From assembly GCA_020073365.1 (NCBI GenBank), contig JAIQFL010000001.1:1-64000 (forward strand): DNA of 64,000 bases, read 5' to 3'. Of this stretch, positions 51,852-60,988 are shown in pieces. The stretch comes from Terriglobia bacterium. Lineage in GTDB: Bacteria > Acidobacteriota > Terriglobia > Bryobacterales > Bryobacteraceae. Positions within the stretch are counted from its first letter, which is position 1, and every line of letters starts with the position of its first letter. The notes under the pieces were generated by a model. The model did no database searches and was not told the origin of the DNA. It worked only from the letters and a program-made list of their open reading frames with translations. A program made the position numbers and the translations under genes.

Positions 51852-54662
51852 ATGCCGTTCCGCGGGGGTGCTCTGGGCGCTCGCCGACTGCTCGTTCTCG
51901 CGGTCTTGGCCGCCGCGGTTTGCATCCTGCCGTCCCTCGGGCAGCAGCCCAAAGCGCTTCCGGGCTCCGAAGAGTGTGCCGGATGCCACGAGATCGGGGT
52001 CCGCACCGGCAAGCGCGTACCAGGCGTGCCTCCGCCTTTCGATGCGGTGGGCCTCAAAGCTTCGCCCCATGCGACGCTCGAATGCGCGAGCTGTCATAGC
52101 GAACTGGCGAAGAAGGAATTTCCCCATCCCGAAAAACTGGCCCCGGTGGAGTGCGGCTCGTGCCATACCGAGGAGAAGACCCAATACACGGCCAGCCTGC
52201 ACGGACAGGCCGCGGCACGAGGCGACAAGCTCGCGCCGGGCTGCAAGAGCTGCCATGGGACCCACAGCATTCTGCGGCCGTCGAACCCCCGCTCGCCCAC
52301 CGCGACGATGGAAATTCCGAAACTCTGCGGCGGTTGCCATCGCGAAGGCACGCCGGTCAGCCTGACGCACAACATACCCCAAACCAACATCCTGGAGAAC
52401 TACAAGGATAGCCTCCATGGCAAGGCGCTTTTCGAGAAGGGTCTGACCATCGCCGCGGTTTGCACGAGCTGCCACACGGCGCACTTCGTTCTGCCGCACA
52501 CCGATTCGCGCTCGTCCATCGCCAAAGCCAACATCGCCACTACCTGCACGAAGTGTCACGGACAGATCGAAACCGTGCACCGCAAGGTGATCCGGGGCGA
52601 GCTATGGGAAAAGGCGCCGAACCTGATTCCCGCCTGCGTGGACTGCCACGAGCCGCACAAGGTACGGAAGGTCTATTACACGGAGGGGATGTCGGACCGC
52701 GACTGCCAGCGCTGCCATGGCGACCCCAAGCTCAAGATCACACGTGGCGCCCAGACTGTATCCCTCTTTGTGAACCAGGCCGAATTGGGTGGATCGCGGC
52801 ACTCCCAAAAGGCTTGTGTCCAGTGCCACACGGGCGGCACGCCCTCGCACGTGCGGCCCTGCGACACCATGCCCCCGAAGGTGGACTGCTCCATCTGCCA
52901 CGCCGACCAGGTGAACCTGTATCGGGAAAGCACCCACGGCAAGCTGGCGGCCGAGGGCAGCCCGGATGCGCCGGCCTGCCAGGCCTGCCACAGTCCGCAC
53001 CACACCCTCGGGAAGACCGATTCGGCCTCGCCCACGTTCTCCCGCAACGTTCCGGCGCTGTGCGCCAAATGCCACCAGACGGGACAGAAAGCGGCCCTGC
53101 GGTACACCGGCACCCAGGATCAGATCGTGGAGCACTACAAGGAGAGCATCCACGGCAAAGGCCTGCTGCAAAGCGGCCTGACCGTGACCGCGAATTGTGC
53201 CGACTGCCACACCGCGCATAGCGAACTGCCCGCCAGCGACCCGCGCTCCAGCGTCAACCGCGCCAACATCGCCACGACGTGCGCCAAGTGCCACCGCGGG
53301 ATCTACGAGATGTTCACCGCGAGTGTCCACAGCCCGAATGTGACCAAATCCGGAAAGGAGCTGCCCGTGTGCGCCGATTGCCATTCGGCCCACAGCATCC
53401 AGCGCACCGACCTTTCGAATTTCCGGCTGCACATCATGGACCAGTGCGGACGCTGCCACAAGCAGATCACCGACGCCTACTTCGAGACGTTCCACGGAAA
53501 GGTCTCCAAGCTGGGCTATCTGAAGACGGCGAAGTGCTACGACTGTCACGGCGCGCACGATATCCTGCCGGTGGACAACCCGCGCTCGCGCCTGAGCCGG
53601 AACAACATCGTCAACACCTGCGGCCAGTGTCACATGGGATCACACCGGCAGTTCGCCGGATACCTCACGCACGCGACGCACCACGACCCGAAGAAGTATC
53701 CTTTCCTGTTCTATACGTTTTGGGGAATGACCACGCTGCTGGTGGGCACGTTGGTCATCTCCGGCACTCACACCCTGGCCTGGCTGCCCCGGTCGCTGGA
53801 ATACCGCAAGGAGGCCAAGAACGGCCGGCCGGAGACCGGGATGTACGTGCGCCGGTTCCAACCCTTCCAGCGCAACCTCCACCTGATGGTAGTCTCCAGT
53901 TTTCTGGGGTTGGCCTTGACGGGTATGACTCTGAAATTCTCCTACGCGGGCTGGGCCAGGTTTCTGTCCCACTTGCTGGGGGGCTTCGAAGGGGCCGGGC
54001 TGATCCATCGTTTCTGTGCCGCCGTGACCTTCACGTACTTCGGCCTGCATCTGTACGACCTGTGGAGGAAGCGCCGTCAGAGCGGCAAGACCTGGCGGCA
54101 GTTCATTACCGGCCCGGAGAGCATGCTGCTGAACGGGCGCGACTGGCGCGAGTTTATCGGCTCGCTCAAATGGTTCTCGGGTAAGGGTCCACGGCCGGAA
54201 TACGGCCGCTGGACCTACTGGGAAAAGTTCGATTACTTCGCGGTCTTCTGGGGCGTTGCGATCATCGGCGGCACCGGGCTCCTGTTGTGGTTCCCCGAGA
54301 TCTTCACGCGCGTGTTTCCCGGCTGGATGGTCAACGTCGCCACCACGATTCACAGCGACGAAGCCCTGCTGGCGGTGAGCTTCATCTTCGTGGTGCATTT
54401 CTTCAACACGCACTTTCGCCCGGAGAAGTTCCCCATCGACACGGTGATTTTCACAACCGGCATGCCGCTGGAGGAGTTCAAGCGCGACCGCCCCAGGGAA
54501 TATCAGCAACTCGTGGAATCCGGAAAATTGGAGCAGAGCCTGATGCCCGAGCCGGCGGCCCGCTCGATCAAATTCTGGCGGCGCCTGGGCTTCACCGCGC
54601 TCGGCCTGGGCCTGGCAATGATTGGCCTGATCCTCTACGCCATGATCTTCGCTTACCGCTAG
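51852..54662 (+). CDS. Multiheme cytochrome c (19 CXXCH) fused to a cytochrome b561-like membrane domain
   Basis: 936-residue electron-transfer protein. After a signal/anchor (RRLLVLAVLAAAVCILPSLG) there are 19 CXXCH motifs between Cys42 and about residue 594, spaced as in tetraheme/NrfB-like repeats with recurrent units such as ENYKDSLHGKAL, EHYKESIHGKGL and ANIATTCxKCH. From ~615 on follow membrane helices of a cytochrome b561/HydC-like domain with candidate heme His in QRNLHLMVV, LIHRFCAAV, TIHSDEALL and VVHFFNTHF. This would oxidise quinol in the membrane and pass electrons along a periplasmic heme wire. The internal repetition suggests growth by module duplication. Terminal acceptor unknown. 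Confidence 0.92.
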   Translation: MPFRGGALGARRLLVLAVLAAAVCILPSLGQQPKALPGSEECAGCHEIGVRTGKRVPGVPPPFDAVGLKASPHATLECASCHSELAKKEFPHPEKLAPVECGSCHTEEKTQYTASLHGQAAARGDKLAPGCKSCHGTHSILRPSNPRSPTATMEIPKLCGGCHREGTPVSLTHNIPQTNILENYKDSLHGKALFEKGLTIAAVCTSCHTAHFVLPHTDSRSSIAKANIATTCTKCHGQIETVHRKVIRGELWEKAPNLIPACVDCHEPHKVRKVYYTEGMSDRDCQRCHGDPKLKITRGAQTVSLFVNQAELGGSRHSQKACVQCHTGGTPSHVRPCDTMPPKVDCSICHADQVNLYRESTHGKLAAEGSPDAPACQACHSPHHTLGKTDSASPTFSRNVPALCAKCHQTGQKAALRYTGTQDQIVEHYKESIHGKGLLQSGLTVTANCADCHTAHSELPASDPRSSVNRANIATTCAKCHRGIYEMFTASVHSPNVTKSGKELPVCADCHSAHSIQRTDLSNFRLHIMDQCGRCHKQITDAYFETFHGKVSKLGYLKTAKCYDCHGAHDILPVDNPRSRLSRNNIVNTCGQCHMGSHRQFAGYLTHATHHDPKKYPFLFYTFWGMTTLLVGTLVISGTHTLAWLPRSLEYRKEAKNGRPETGMYVRRFQPFQRNLHLMVVSSFLGLALTGMTLKFSYAGWARFLSHLLGGFEGAGLIHRFCAAVTFTYFGLHLYDLWRKRRQSGKTWRQFITGPESMLLNGRDWREFIGSLKWFSGKGPRPEYGRWTYWEKFDYFAVFWGVAIIGGTGLLLWFPEIFTRVFPGWMVNVATTIHSDEALLAVSFIFVVHFFNTHFRPEKFPIDTVIFTTGMPLEEFKRDRPREYQQLVESGKLEQSLMPEPAARSIKFWRRLGFTALGLGLAMIGLILYAMIFAYR

Positions 54663-54684
54663 AAACGGCCGCGCCGATCGTGAG

Positions 54685-54903
54685 CTACTTGGAGCCCCTC
54701 GCTCCCGCCGGGGGTGGCGAGCCCCGCTCGAACACGGTCCGGAACGGAATCGCCTCGCCGGTGAAGAGCTTGCCTTTGATCAGGGGATCGCCGGCAAGGA
54801 TGGCCTTCGCGCTCTCGGAATCCGGAGCATTCACGACATAGATGCCGAAGTCACGAACCGCAATAAGCTGCCGGGTGGCTCGCCGGGACCAGACGATTTT
54901 CAC
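54685..54903 (-). pseudogene. Chimeric ORF: ParE-like toxin start fused to YciI-like C-terminus
   Basis: 72 residues. The first ~19 (MKIVWSRRATRQLIAVRDF) look like a RelE/ParE toxin N-terminus. The rest (FGIYVVNAPDSESAKAILA, then GDPLIKGKLFTGEAIPF) matches the C-terminal half of YciI-like proteins, which lack any link to toxins. ParE is normally ~95 residues and YciI ~90-100, so neither part is complete. It overlaps the upstream RHH antitoxin gene by 4 bp (ATGA), the normal ParDE arrangement. A deletion joining two genes is the simplest explanation. It may still be translated, but toxin activity is unlikely. Confidence 0.65.
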
Positions 54904-55157
54904 CGCGGCGCTTTGCCTTCAGGGGACTTCCCCCAAGATCGGAGCCATTTTGAGACCTTCTCGTGGCTCACGGTACGGCCCTCGTCGAGATCCGCGAGTC
55001 CTCTACGGATCTCCCCGAGCTGCCACTCTTCAACCTCGACGTACTGGGCGATAGCCTCGGCGGCAAGAAAGGATTTGGAACGCTTTGAGCGCTGTGCAAG
55101 GGCATCCAGGCGCTTCTTCGTTTCAGTGTCCAGTCGAATGGAGAGGGTTTCTGTCAT
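54900..55157 (-). CDS. Ribbon-helix-helix (CopG/ParD-like) antitoxin
   Basis: 85-residue DNA-binding antitoxin. The N-terminal RHH unit is clear: ETLSIRLDTETKKRLDALAQRSKRSKSFLAAEAIAQYV, with the beta strand (LSIRLD) and two helices. The charged C-terminal tail (EEWQLGEIRRGLADLDEGRTVSHE) is the part that normally wraps the toxin. It appears intact while the toxin gene is truncated, so it may persist as an orphan antitoxin or autoregulator. A TATACA (minus strand, near 55175) could be its -10 box, without a convincing -35. Confidence 0.85.
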   Translation of the reverse strand: MTETLSIRLDTETKKRLDALAQRSKRSKSFLAAEAIAQYVEVEEWQLGEIRRGLADLDEGRTVSHEKVSKWLRSWGKSPEGKAPR

Positions 55158-55292
55158 GGCCTGTGGTCAGTTGTATACCAATTCCCGCACTACTGGAAAT
55201 CTGAGGAATTGCCAAGGTGCATTTGACGGGAATCGAGGGAGCCGGCGCGAGGGGGGCAAGAAACGTCCCGTTTTTGAGCGTCCTTCTTCCGG

Positions 55293-57023
55293 TCAGTCCC
55301 CCGCAACCTTGGCTTCTTCAGTGGCGTGCCGGTCCCCGGCGTGTTCGCTCTTCTTCACGCTCACCCCGGTCAGGAAGGCTGTGTTCAACGGGTAAACGTC
55401 GGGGTCGAAGATGATCGGGTAGAAGTGCCACACCACGATCGCCAGCGTGGCCAGCACGGCTTCGTAGAAGTGGACCGAAGTGGCCACATCCAGCCACGCC
55501 TTGGGCAACAATTTCAGCACCAGGCTGTTGGCCCAGAGCATCAGGCCGGAGGCGATCATGACCCCCGCGCCCCAGACCACGGCCCAATACTCGGCCTTCT
55601 CCACGTAGCTGTGCGCCGAACGCCCCGGCGGCTGGTCGCCCAAGCCGAGGTTGTACGCGAAGTTGGATAGCGCCTCGCGCGGGTCGTCGATGTTGGGCAG
55701 CATCTCCTTCCAGTGCGCGCGCAGCTTGCGGTTCACTATCAGCGAGACCAGGTGGGTTACGGTGACCGCCATGAAGATGGCGGCGGCCACGCGATGGATC
55801 AGGCTCCGCAGCCAATGGGCGCCTTCCAGGAGCAGCAGCGGGCGGGCCCACCAGGTATCCGGATACTTGAGGGCGAAGCCGGTCCAGACCAGCGTCATAA
55901 ATGAAATGGCCAGGACCGCGTGCTGCAGCCGCTCGAAGGGCAGCATGCGGATTTCGCCGTGGCCCGGCACGTGAAGATTGGCAGGCTGAATGCCTGCCCC
56001 ACCGTGAAGCCTGCCAGGCGGAGTGCCTGCCCCACTGCGGAACCGCAGGCGGATGAGCTTCCTGAGCCAATCGCCGCCGTTGTGCAACAGCATCAGCCCG
56101 ATGGTTACAGGGATCACCAGGAGGTAAAACTGCCGCACCAGGCGCAATGCGGCGGGTTCGCTGCGGCCCTCGGCCACATGTACCTGGCTGATGGCGAACC
56201 GCGAGCCGGCGCCGGCGTGGCACTGCCCGCAGGTCTTGGGAAGGTTCTTGGGGTTAATCGTCGACTTCGGGTCGGATGACGCCAGAATGTTATGCACGCC
56301 GTGGCAACTCGAGCAGTTGGCTACGGTCTGCGAACCCTCCTTGGATGCCAGTCCGTGGAACGAGGCATCGAAGCTCACTATGCGGTCGGAGGGCAACCCG
56401 AATTTGCGGGTCAGGCGGACATCCCCGTGGCAGCTCCCGCAAGTGTCGCGGATGTTTGCGCCGTTCACCGAAGACGCTTCGTTGCCATGCTTGATGATTT
56501 TGTGCTCGCCGTGGCAATCGGTGCAGAGCGGCGCCTGGGTGACGCCTCGCGCCATGGCCTGGCCATGCACACTCGCCCGGTACTGCTCGACAACCTCGTT
56601 GTGACACATGCCGCAGGTGTCCGGGACGGCGGCGCGGAACACCTGCGACTTGGGCGGAAGCAGTTCGTGGGCGCTCCCGTGGCACAGGGCGCAATCGGGC
56701 GCGCCCTCGTTTCCGTTCTTGCGGGCCTGGCCGTGCACGCCGCTGGCGTAATCGCCGGCCTGGTCCTCATGGCAGGTGGTACAGACTGGCTTGGGAATAC
56801 CGGCGGGGTGGGGATATTTGTCGTGGGACTCGTGACAAGTGTCGCAGGGCAGCCCCGTGTGAGCGCTCTTCTCCAGCTTCTGTCCCTGGTCGTGACAGGA
56901 AGAGCAGGCCGCCGCGGGCGGCGTATCGGCTGCCTGGAGATTCGCGCCGGCTGCCCCGGCGAGCAGGCCAAAGAGGGCAGAACCGAGCCGTAAACCTAGG
57001 GAGGAAAATGCCCGGTTCCTCAT
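55293..57023 (-). CDS. Nine-heme cytochrome c fused to cytochrome b561-like domain (CbcL-like)
   Basis: 576-residue inner-membrane electron-transfer protein. Signal segment (SSLGLRLGSALFGLLAGAAG), nine CXXCH motifs between Cys40 and Cys265, then about five to six membrane helices of a HydC/FdnI-type cytochrome b with His in HLVSLIVNR, SLIHRVAAA, SVHFYEAVL and WHFYPIIF. Nine c-hemes plus a diheme b domain is the architecture of CbcL in Geobacter, which oxidises menaquinol for low-potential acceptors; homology is inferred by layout. Residues ~329-351, between two membrane segments, are encoded by a palindromic repeat. ATG 57023 is chosen because the leader starts there. Last gene of a five-gene minus-strand operon. 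Confidence 0.9.
   Translation of the reverse strand: MRNRAFSSLGLRLGSALFGLLAGAAGANLQAADTPPAAACSSCHDQGQKLEKSAHTGLPCDTCHESHDKYPHPAGIPKPVCTTCHEDQAGDYASGVHGQARKNGNEGAPDCALCHGSAHELLPPKSQVFRAAVPDTCGMCHNEVVEQYRASVHGQAMARGVTQAPLCTDCHGEHKIIKHGNEASSVNGANIRDTCGSCHGDVRLTRKFGLPSDRIVSFDASFHGLASKEGSQTVANCSSCHGVHNILASSDPKSTINPKNLPKTCGQCHAGAGSRFAISQVHVAEGRSEPAALRLVRQFYLLVIPVTIGLMLLHNGGDWLRKLIRLRFRSGAGTPPGRLHGGAGIQPANLHVPGHGEIRMLPFERLQHAVLAISFMTLVWTGFALKYPDTWWARPLLLLEGAHWLRSLIHRVAAAIFMAVTVTHLVSLIVNRKLRAHWKEMLPNIDDPREALSNFAYNLGLGDQPPGRSAHSYVEKAEYWAVVWGAGVMIASGLMLWANSLVLKLLPKAWLDVATSVHFYEAVLATLAIVVWHFYPIIFDPDVYPLNTAFLTGVSVKKSEHAGDRHATEEAKVAGD
55980..56036. repeat. Palindromic repeat pair inserted in frame in the nine-heme cytochrome gene
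   Basis: GGCAGGC/GCCTGCC (55980-55998, five-base loop) is followed by a second, similar copy (CAGGC/GCCTG, 56015-56029). Both continue with TGCCCCAC. The pair is translated as a Gly/Pro/Ala-rich loop between two transmembrane helices without breaking the frame. Confidence 0.75.
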
Positions 57024-57028
57024 GATTG

Positions 57029-57316
57029 TTACGCTCCAGTGGGGAGTTGGGTGGATTGCACCCACGTCTGATACAGATAGGCTGCTCCGAGGAGCAGGCC
57101 GAAGACGACGACGATCACCGTGAAGATTTTTCCCCACTTGTCGATCTGATCCAGCTTGTTGGCAAGCACCGCTTGATGAGCTACGGGCGCGCCTTGCAGC
57201 ACGTGCAACGTGTCGTCTTCGTGGCTGGACACCATCCTGCGCCGCACAATCAGCGCGATCACGATGGTGGCCAGGACGATCCAGAGAACAATAAACGGCA
57301 TTAAATTGATATTCAT
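57029..57316 (-). CDS. Small two-helix membrane protein of the cytochrome operon
   Basis: 95-residue protein with membrane segments at about 5-24 and 64-85, joined by a polar stretch (RRRMVSSHEDDTLHV...). No heme motif. GGAGG lies six bases before ATG 57316; a GTG one codon upstream is possible. It lies 5 bp before the nine-heme cytochrome gene, so it could be a small accessory subunit of that complex. I do not recognise a family. Confidence 0.8.
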   Translation of the reverse strand: MNINLMPFIVLWIVLATIVIALIVRRRMVSSHEDDTLHVLQGAPVAHQAVLANKLDQIDKWGKIFTVIVVVFGLLLGAAYLYQTWVQSTQLPTGA

Positions 57317-57335
57317 CACTCACCTCCAGGTACGT

Positions 57336-57737
57336 TCACAGTCGAATCTGTGGCCCCAAACTCACGGTGGACCCTCCCACCGGGGGGCCGATACTTTTCT
57401 TGTCGAATGTCTTTCCGGTGACCTCTTCGATGGCATCCACCACTAAAAGAAGGTAGGCATCGAGCGCGCATTCGACCCGCTGGCGCGTTTCGCAGGAGCC
57501 GTCGCGCGCCTGATCGATGCACACCGAACAGACGTTGCGGCGGATGGCCTGCAGGTACTGGTTGATATCGTCACTCTCCACCGATTGGACGGCTTCTGCT
57601 ACTTGAGGAAAGAGCCGGAACAGCGCGCAACTGGAGGGTTCTTCCAGACCGCACTCGCCGTCCACTGTCCGTGCCGTGCAAACGTGGCAAATCCTGTTTC
57701 GGATAATCGCTTCTAATTCTGCTAAAGACTGTTGCAC
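57336..57737 (-). CDS. Cys-rich protein with two CxxC...C...C modules
   Basis: 133-residue soluble protein with an internal duplication. Module 1: CHVCTARTVDGECGLEE with a further Cys in SSCALF. Module 2: CSVCIDQARDGSCETR with a further Cys in VECALD. Each gives four Cys in the order CxxC-x8/9-C-x7/8-C, followed by a hydrophobic helix. This fits zinc or iron-sulfur binding, possibly redox. GTG 57737 has AAGGAGG seven bases upstream, an excellent SD. It lies in the middle of the cytochrome operon. I know no characterised homologue, so the metal and role are open. Confidence 0.8.
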   Translation of the reverse strand: MQQSLAELEAIIRNRICHVCTARTVDGECGLEEPSSCALFRLFPQVAEAVQSVESDDINQYLQAIRRNVCSVCIDQARDGSCETRQRVECALDAYLLLVVDAIEEVTGKTFDKKSIGPPVGGSTVSLGPQIRL

Positions 57738-57803
57738 GTGAAACCTCCTTCTTCCCGGAGTGAACGATAGTGCACGCAGAAGTCCACACCTGCACCTGCC
57801 AAA

Positions 57804-58241
57804 CTATTGGATTTTGCAACGCTTTGATCCGGAAGCCCGGTGATGTGGGGGTATTGGCGCAGAAACAGAACTGGTATTGGGGGATATTCCGCTCAAAACG
57901 GGAGTGCCGTGAGATGTCGAAACACGCAGCGCAGCGGCCATAATGGCGAGCAGAACGGTACTGATGGGGTCCTCCGCGGAGACTACCGAGACGATTCCGG
58001 CTTCCCACGCCTGGGCAAGCAACTGAGGGTCCTTGCGGGTGATCAATACCACCCGCTCCGGATTGGACAGGGGGAGCGACAGCCCCTCGAACGCCAGTTC
58101 GTCGAGCACCAACGCGCAATGCTGCGAAGGGTCCGGGCGATCGAGGGATTCGACATGCCATGCGCAACAACGGGACAGGGCTTCCCGGACCGTAGCCGCG
58201 TAGACGCTGTCGGCAATGGAAAACTGAACCGTTTGCATCAT
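57804..58241 (-). CDS. Receiver-like protein of the cytochrome operon, function uncertain
   Basis: 145-residue protein with alternating hydrophobic strands and helices. The stretch ERVVLITRKDPQLLAQAWEAGIVSVVSAEDPISTVLLAI recalls the second half of a response-regulator receiver domain (strand 4, helix 4, strand 5), and ALVLDEL could be strand 3 with Asp. The usual acidic pair and the conserved Lys are not clear, so it may be a degenerate receiver. The C-terminal 25 residues are Ser/Pro-rich. ATG 58241 has GGAG upstream. Position between the monoheme cytochrome and the Cys-rich gene suggests a role in sensing or assembly. Confidence 0.6.
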   Translation of the reverse strand: MMQTVQFSIADSVYAATVREALSRCCAWHVESLDRPDPSQHCALVLDELAFEGLSLPLSNPERVVLITRKDPQLLAQAWEAGIVSVVSAEDPISTVLLAIMAAALRVSTSHGTPVLSGISPNTSSVSAPIPPHHRASGSKRCKIQ

Positions 58242-58273
58242 AGACGACTCCACTCCTCCACCCTCCACTGCTA

Positions 58274-58504
58274 CTACTTCTTGTCGGCTGCCTTATAACC
58301 GTCCAGGGATTTATGCTCGTGGTAGTACTTGCCGGCATCGGTCAACGTCTTGAGATCTTTGGCGTTTTTCACATCGGTATGGCAGTAAACGCACTTCTGC
58401 GTAGTCTTCTTCGCGATATCGGCCGTACCGTACGACGCCGTCGTACACACGAGGATTCCGCCCAGCACGATAGCTGCTGGCAAAATGACTTTCAAATGGG
58501 ACAT
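58274..58504 (-). CDS. Small monoheme c-type cytochrome
   Basis: 76-residue exported protein. Leader MSHLKVILPAAIVLGGILVC, then a single CVYCH heme site and a Lys-rich tail (YYHEHKSLDGYKAADKK). No Met or second His can be assigned as axial ligand with certainty; His in YHEHK is a candidate. Excellent SD: GGAGG four bases before ATG 58504. First gene of the operon that ends with the nine-heme cytochrome, divergent from the sigma-54-type regulator. It could be the periplasmic electron carrier of the system. Confidence 0.87.
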   Translation of the reverse strand: MSHLKVILPAAIVLGGILVCTTASYGTADIAKKTTQKCVYCHTDVKNAKDLKTLTDAGKYYHEHKSLDGYKAADKK

Positions 58505-58591
58505 GAAACCTCCGAAACCGTTAGGGAGCAATTGCATCTCCACCCCCGATCTGTTGTCTTCCTGTGGTTTTGCGGGCCCCCTCCGCAACCG

Positions 58592-58612
58592 TTGGGGGCA
58601 ATTCTCCCCCAA
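58592..58612. promoter_or_regulatory. Palindrome in the divergent regulator/cytochrome region
   Basis: TTGGGGG (58592-58598) and CCCCCAA (58606-58612) form perfect 7-bp arms around CAATTCT. It lies ~88 bp upstream of the cytochrome operon start and ~43 bp upstream of the regulator -10 box. Size and position suit a binding site for the dimeric regulator, or an RNA hairpin; unproven. Confidence 0.45.
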
Positions 58613-58634
58613 AAATGCCCGCGCATTGGGCCAA

Positions 58635-58662
58635 TTGGCGCAGAAGCCGGACTTGGTATAAT
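58635..58662 (+). promoter_or_regulatory. Sigma-70 promoter of the regulator gene
   Basis: TTGGCG (58635-58640), 16-bp spacer, perfect TATAAT (58657-58662). Predicted start near 58669, ATG at 58683. Confidence 0.6.
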
Positions 58663-58682
58663 CAGGACAAGCAGCTACCATA

Positions 58683-60012
<1,330 letters not shown>

Positions 60013-60026
<14 letters not shown>

Positions 60027-60978
60027 GCGCGGGCAGGGCAGGCACGAACACAATTCGCGGCTGGCCGGCCGCGGTATCCAGCAGCCACAGCGGCTCCGAA
60101 CCAAGTTCGTTCAGACGAAACGTGTTGCCCATCGGGACGAAGCCGGCGGGCGCGCATGGGCAGGGAATGGCGGCGCGGTTGCCGGTTGCGAGATCGAAGG
60201 TCGATACGGATCGGGCCGTGGAACTGGCGACGAACAGCGTGCGTCCGTCGGCCGAGAAGGCCAATCCAACCGGCGAGGCGACCTCGGCATCCCCAGAGGC
60301 CAGGACGCTCTGTCGAGACGAGCCGGTGAGATCGCGAAACCAGACCAGGCCAGCGCCTCCGGAATCGGAAACCGCAGCGTCATGGCCGCCGGGGGCGAAG
60401 GCGATCAGGGCGCCATCCGAGGCATCCATCACCTTGATGTTCTCGCCAGCGGTGCCAAGCAGCCGGATGGAGCCGACTGCCGCCGACAGCACATACGCGC
60501 CGTCATCACTGATGGCCAACGCCGAGGGGACGCCCAAGTCGAGCGTGCTCGTCAGTGTGGGGGAATCCGGCAGCCCATTGACGATCTGGAGGTGGCCCGA
60601 GGCATAGAGCGCGGCGGCGGTTCCGGAGGGGCTGAAGGCAACCCGCTCGGGTACACCGGAAAGTCCGTCAATGGGGCGTTCGACCACCGTTCCGGGTGTG
60701 ATTCGGAAGAGGTGGAGCGAAGCATCGGTGGCCACCACCACGGCCCAATCCTGACGCGGAGCAACCAGGACTGAGGCTACATCAAAACCGAAGTCCAGGG
60801 GATCGCCGACGGTCGCCGCGCCTGGAATTCCCCGGATCGGCCGTAGGGTGTGCCCAACGGTATCGAACACAAACCCCGAATTGGGGCCCACAACGCGGCC
60901 TTCCTGCCCCGGCAGGAAAGGCGCCGCGACCAGTACGATGCTGAGAATTCGCCAGTTGCGAGTTGCCATGTTAGTCAT
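60013..60978 (-). CDS. Exported beta-propeller-like protein
   Basis: 321-residue secreted protein, leader WRILSIVLVAAPFLPGQ. Six or so WD40/NHL-like blades are suggested by recurring SGxxxxxxVAFSPSGTAAALYAS, AISDDGAYVLSAA, IAFAPGGHDAAVS and LAFSADGRTLFVASS. There is no catalytic motif; such propellers serve as binding scaffolds. The 3' end overlaps the convergent regulator gene by 14 bp. A second exported gene lies 10 bp upstream on the same strand, so the two form an operon. Confidence 0.8.
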
Positions 60979-60988
60979 TTCGGAGGTC

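Noticed and set aside
57853-57864. 12-mer ATTGGCGCAGAA repeated at 58634-58645
   Set aside because: Two copies of a 12-mer within 800 bp are mildly unusual, but one is inside a coding region and no further structure supports a shared element.
58594-58612. Sigma-54 promoter in TTGGGGGAGAATTGC (minus strand)
   Set aside because: GG and GC are 9 rather than 10 bases apart and the TGGCAC half is poor.
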